Source: Synura sp. LO234KE
Lineage: Eukaryota; Sar; Synurophyceae; Synurales; Mallomonadaceae
NCBI GenBank assembly: GCA_015143735.1
Contig: VKHC01000023.1
Coordinates: 1-20,145, forward strand
Direction of reading: 5' to 3'
DNA: 20,145 nucleotides
A model generated the notes under the pieces. It saw only the letters and a program-made list of their open reading frames with translations, was not told the DNA's origin and ran no database searches. Positions 19,701 through 20,145 of the stretch are shown one piece after another (position 1 is the stretch's first letter; every line of letters begins with the position of its first letter). The position numbers and the translations under genes are program-made.

Positions 19701-20145
19701 AAATATAAGCCCAAGATAGTACAGTGGAGGCCACACAGCTTGTAGCAATTATTACACTTACTTCCTATAACCATTACGAGTAGAATAAGTTAGCTCAGCG
19801 GTCACCATAAGGTTTCAAATATTGTACGTACATTCTGGATAGTTGGTAAATATAAGCTCAAGATAGCACAGCGGAGGCCATACAGTTAACAGTCGTTATT
19901 ACACTTACCTCCTATAACCATTACGAGTAGGATAAGTTAGCTCAGTAGACACCATGCATTCAAGATTCAAATATTATACGCACTTCCTGAATATTTAGTA
20001 AATATAAGCCCAAGATAGGACAGTGGAGGCCACAAAGTTTGCAGTGATAATTACACTTACTCGCTATAACCATTACGAGTAGGATAAGTTAGCTCAGTGG
20101 ACACCATGCATTCAAGATTCAAAAATTTTACATACTTTCTAAATA
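8590..20145 (-). CDS. Giant multi-exon gene: single-codon microexon array - Cys-rich linker - ankyrin repeats - kinase - TIR - coiled coil (5' end outside)
   Basis: One gene read right to left. From the 24-codon exon at 13054-13125 to the stop, the inferred exons join to about 1,297 residues with every intron in phase 0: exon codon counts 24, 32, 81, 63, 102, 61, 63, 102, 61, 708. Those introns are 50-84 nt, except 150 nt at 12904-13053. Upstream lie exons of 1 (13196), 8 (13249) and 4 (13355) codons, then 94 more single-codon units running off the window. The protein looks like a signalling or immune-type receptor: a variable N-terminal segment, ankyrin scaffold, kinase and TIR effector. The start codon is not known; candidates are outside the window, the lone ATG triplet at 15416-15418, or ATG at 13117-13119. 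The downstream half is confident. The joining of the triplets is inferred from splice signals, not seen. Confidence 0.75.
10773..10955 (-). CDS. Ankyrin exon, 61 codons (second module copy, last exon)
   Basis: Begins AGDTAFAIAVKQGHRDAAKQ, a standard ankyrin helix pair, and ends ESLDE before donor GTGCGTGA. The acceptor is TTAAG, not YAG. It is a paralogue of 11646-11828 and of the C-terminal part of 12515-12757. Phase 0 at both ends. Confidence 0.88.
11014..11319 (-). CDS. Ankyrin exon, 102 codons (second module copy, middle exon)
   Basis: Begins SGKTPLSLALTKWEFE and ends NELDK before donor GTATTAGG. The start is chosen at GTAG|AGTGGG rather than the AG two bases further on, because it matches the paralogous exon 11887-12192 and keeps phase 0. 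Confidence 0.88.
11373..11561 (-). CDS. Ankyrin exon, 63 codons (second module copy, first exon)
   Basis: Begins DGCTPFRYAVASDNQAV and ends LDETDK before donor GTATATTC. About 53 of 63 residues are identical to exon 12253-12441, so the module duplication is fairly recent. Phase 0. Confidence 0.9.
11646..11828 (-). CDS. Ankyrin exon, 61 codons (first module copy, last exon)
   Basis: Begins TGDTAFAIAVKQGHRDAAKQ and ends MDEEDK before donor GTGAGTCC. Paralogue of 10773-10955. Phase 0. Confidence 0.9.
11887..12192 (-). CDS. Ankyrin exon, 102 codons (first module copy, middle exon)
   Basis: Begins TGETPLSLALSKWDFEL and ends INELNK before donor GTAACAGG. Contains two ankyrin-like helix pairs (ILLEKGAD and AAFLLQCGA segments). 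Paralogue of 11014-11319. Phase 0. Confidence 0.9.
12253..12441 (-). CDS. Ankyrin exon, 63 codons (first module copy, first exon)
   Basis: Begins DGFTPFRYALASDNKAV and ends DEDDK. The donor is the weak GTCTATCA, where its paralogue (11373-11561) has GTATAT. Phase 0. Confidence 0.85.
12515..12757 (-). CDS. Ankyrin exon, 81 codons, divergent version of the 61-codon exon
   Basis: Begins KGESAFEVAVNLGKVDIAA and ends VDEEDE before donor GTAATTTC. Its second part (PPGILHHVARTSQDRDM, LLSIGYR) matches the two 61-codon exons. An extra ankyrin start of about 20 residues precedes it. Phase 0. Confidence 0.88.
12808..12903 (-). CDS. First ankyrin exon, 32 codons
   Basis: Begins NHITLENAIKMGNLPIVRLL (one ankyrin repeat) and ends SINK before donor GTAAGATT. 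The acceptor is taken at ATTACAAG; an AG further upstream would lengthen the exon. Phase 0. Confidence 0.75.
13054..13125 (-). CDS. Cys-rich linker exon, 24 codons
   Basis: Acceptor TTTTTAAG|GAG, with an alternative acceptor 3 nt later, which is also in frame. It encodes WSCCQSDAEDCKPC followed by KITLVHP, with four cysteines that could bind a metal or form disulphides. Donor GTAAGTTA. It contains a Met codon at 13117-13119 that could serve as a start if the upstream array is untranslated. No domain recognised. Confidence 0.65.
13196..13198 (-). CDS. Single-codon microexon (GGA, Gly) next to the linker exon
   Basis: Read on the minus strand: ATCTAG|GGA|GTAAGGG. It is the most gene-proximal member of the array, flanked by introns of about 50 and 70 nt. 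Confidence 0.6.
13249..13272 (-). CDS. Small exon, 8 codons (GCVPPAHP)
   Basis: Acceptor TTCAGAG, donor GTAAGTCA. The alternative acceptor TTCAG would give 26 nt and break the frame, so the 24-nt form is preferred. It ends in His-Pro, as does the 24-codon exon. Confidence 0.55.
13355..13366 (-). CDS. Small exon, 4 codons (QKKL)
   Basis: Acceptor GTATTAG, donor GTGAGTGT. An internal AG offers a 6-nt alternative (KL), also in frame. Confidence 0.5.
13434..15492 (-). CDS. Microexon block I: 30 diverged single-codon units
   Basis: Each item is the lowest + coordinate of a 3-nt interval, the minus-strand codon and residue: 13434 GAC D; 13496 GAG E; 13555 AAA K; 13642 TGG W; 13710 ATT I; 13775 TAT Y; 13842 GGT G; 13903 TGT C; 13976 GAA E; 14036 CAT H; 14115 TAT Y; 14187 TGT C; 14254 TGT C; 14333 CCT P; 14396 CGT R; 14471 ACT T; 14548 AGC S; 14630 CGT R; 14714 GAG E; 14787 CGG R; 14852 AAA K; 14917 GAG E; 14984 GAT D; 15047 GAA E; 15114 CTG L; 15194 CAA Q; 15275 AGA R; 15340 GAG E; 15416 ATG M; 15490 GAT D. 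Introns do not align by eye except for donor, acceptor and CTAA-type branch motifs. Transcript order is descending. All three Cys and the only His fall together (CCYHEC), a possible metal site. Confidence 0.7.
15567..17022 (-). CDS. Microexon block II: 21 single-codon units in homogeneous A/B cassettes
   Basis: Lowest + coordinate, minus-strand codon, residue: 15567 GGA G; 15647 TAT Y; 15717 AAA K; 15788 GAG E; 15859 GAG E; 15930 TGG W; 16005 CGT R; 16082 CCA P; 16152 TGG W; 16224 GAT D; 16299 CGT R; 16376 CTA L; 16446 TGG W; 16520 GAT D; 16595 CGT R; 16669 GGT G; 16737 TTT F; 16802 GAT D; 16878 CTT L; 16950 ACT T; 17020 TGG W. Spacing 65-80 nt. The acceptor is YAG throughout except AAG at 16802. 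Units 16005-16226 and 16299-16522 are a four-unit duplication (about 295 nt) in which only the second codon changed (CCA to CTA). Confidence 0.72.
17093..18649 (-). CDS. Microexon block III: 23 single-codon units, including W-S/T-L/I pentads
   Basis: Lowest + coordinate, codon, residue: 17093 CGC R; 17161 CAA Q; 17236 ATT I; 17313 AGT S; 17387 TGG W; 17460 GAC D; 17515 GAA E; 17584 CTT L; 17661 AGT S; 17735 TGG W; 17792 TAT Y; 17869 CGA R; 17931 AAG K; 18006 ATT I; 18078 TGG W; 18148 TGG W; 18221 AAT N; 18296 CGC R; 18373 AGT S; 18435 CAA Q; 18505 TAT Y; 18576 GAG E; 18647 TGG W. In transcript order, 17735 down to 17460 reads W-S-L-E-D and 17387 down to 17093 reads W-S-I-Q-R. The next three units, in block II, start W-T-L. 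This is a five-unit higher-order repeat. Confidence 0.72.
18095..18233 (-). repeat. 139-nt perfect direct repeat inside the array, copy 1
   Basis: Identical by eye to 18730-18868. It holds two microexon units (TGG at 18148, AAT at 18221), whose codons were copied unchanged. Confidence 0.85.
18712..20138 (-). CDS. Microexon block IV: 20 units up to the right edge
   Basis: Lowest + coordinate, codon, residue: 18712 AAT N (decayed donor GTAATAAT); 18783 TGG W; 18856 AAT N; 18927 CAA Q; 19002 GAA E; 19079 CCA P; 19149 TGG W; 19227 GGT G; 19302 CTT L; 19379 TAT Y; 19456 TTG L; 19532 GAG E or the 9-nt GATAAGGAG (19532-19540, D-K-E); 19615 GAA E; 19685 AAT N; 19762 GAA E; 19832 AAT N; 19909 GAG E; 19984 GAA E; 20061 CGA R; 20136 AAA K. 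19615-19687 and 19762-19834 are a near-identical two-unit duplication with unchanged codons. The array is cut by the window edge, so more units probably follow. Confidence 0.7.
18730..18868 (-). repeat. 139-nt perfect direct repeat inside the array, copy 2
   Basis: Second copy of 18095-18233. The sequence just beyond it (CATTACCAGTAAAACAAG) matches the neighbourhood of 18585-18603 instead, so the region is a mosaic of segmental duplications or conversions. Confidence 0.85.

Larger units (their letters stand above)
15400..20145 (-). repeat. Tandem array of ~70-77-nt splice cassettes (A-type and B-type)
   Basis: Minus-strand A-type unit: GAGCTAACTTATCC, then CTCGTAATGGTTATAG, then N3, then GTAAGTGTAATTATTAC. 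B-type unit: CTTGGGCTTATATTTACC, AACTATTCAG, N3, GTACGTATAATATTTGAA. An A' variant ends AATTCTTGTAG (for example 17735, 19456). Types alternate in patterns such as A'-A-B-A-B. The branch motif CTAAC lies about 25 nt before the acceptor in A units. Mean period from 13434 to 20136 is about 72 nt. Confidence 0.9.

Noticed and set aside
15661-20100. tRNA gene cluster suggested by TTAGCTCAGTGGTCA
   Set aside because: No cloverleaf, anticodon arm or B-box follows. The motif coincides with the minus-strand branch site.
15567-20145. CRISPR-like array (short, regular repeats with variable parts)
   Set aside because: The variable part is 3 nt, repeats diverge steadily, and every unit carries spliceosomal signals in a eukaryotic gene. 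No cas genes.

Overview
The window is nuclear eukaryotic DNA. It has GT-AG introns, CTAA-type branch motifs, a class C GPCR, a LINE-type retrotransposon, and an ankyrin/kinase/TIR protein. The genome is probably that of a protist; a stramenopile alga or relative is a guess from the protein families (low confidence). Everything was read by eye, so splice sites may be off by a base or a few.

Layout. (1) 2-1288, + strand: the 3' part of a class C (GABA-B-like) seven-helix receptor in three phase-0 exons. (2) 2071-8363, + strand: a 5'-truncated, frame-broken non-LTR retrotransposon with AP-endonuclease, reverse transcriptase, a zinc-knuckle-like motif, an RNase H1-type hybrid-binding domain and RNase H. 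It is flanked by a 14-bp target-site duplication. (3) 8590 to the right edge, - strand: one very unusual gene. Its 3' half has a 708-codon terminal exon (non-RD kinase, TIR domain, coiled coil). Before it come eight ankyrin exons (two tandem copies of a 63-102-61-codon module plus an 81- and a 32-codon exon), then a Cys-rich 24-codon exon and small exons of 8, 4 and 1 codons.

The main discovery is the 5' half of that gene. From about 13.2 kb to the end of the window, the - strand is a ~72-nt-period array of cassettes, each reading branch motif - YAG - exactly three nucleotides - GTAAGT-like donor. I count 95 such units, each equivalent to a potential exon of one codon; one has a 9-nt alternative. 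None of the 95 triplets is a stop. All downstream exons are also whole-codon (phase 0), so any subset of units can be included or skipped without shifting frame. The gene-proximal 30 units (13.4-15.5 kb) have diverged so far that essentially only splice signals and the 3-nt spacing remain. The distal units (15.5-20.1 kb) are near-identical A-type and B-type cassettes that differ mainly in the triplet.

Reading (inference): a receptor-like or immune-like Ank-kinase-TIR protein carries an N-terminal segment assembled one codon per exon. The segment is rich in Trp, Tyr, Arg, Glu, Asp and Asn, and could be diversified by unit duplication, triplet change and/or alternative splicing. The 5' end lies outside the window. 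Transcript data are needed to show that the triplets are really joined.
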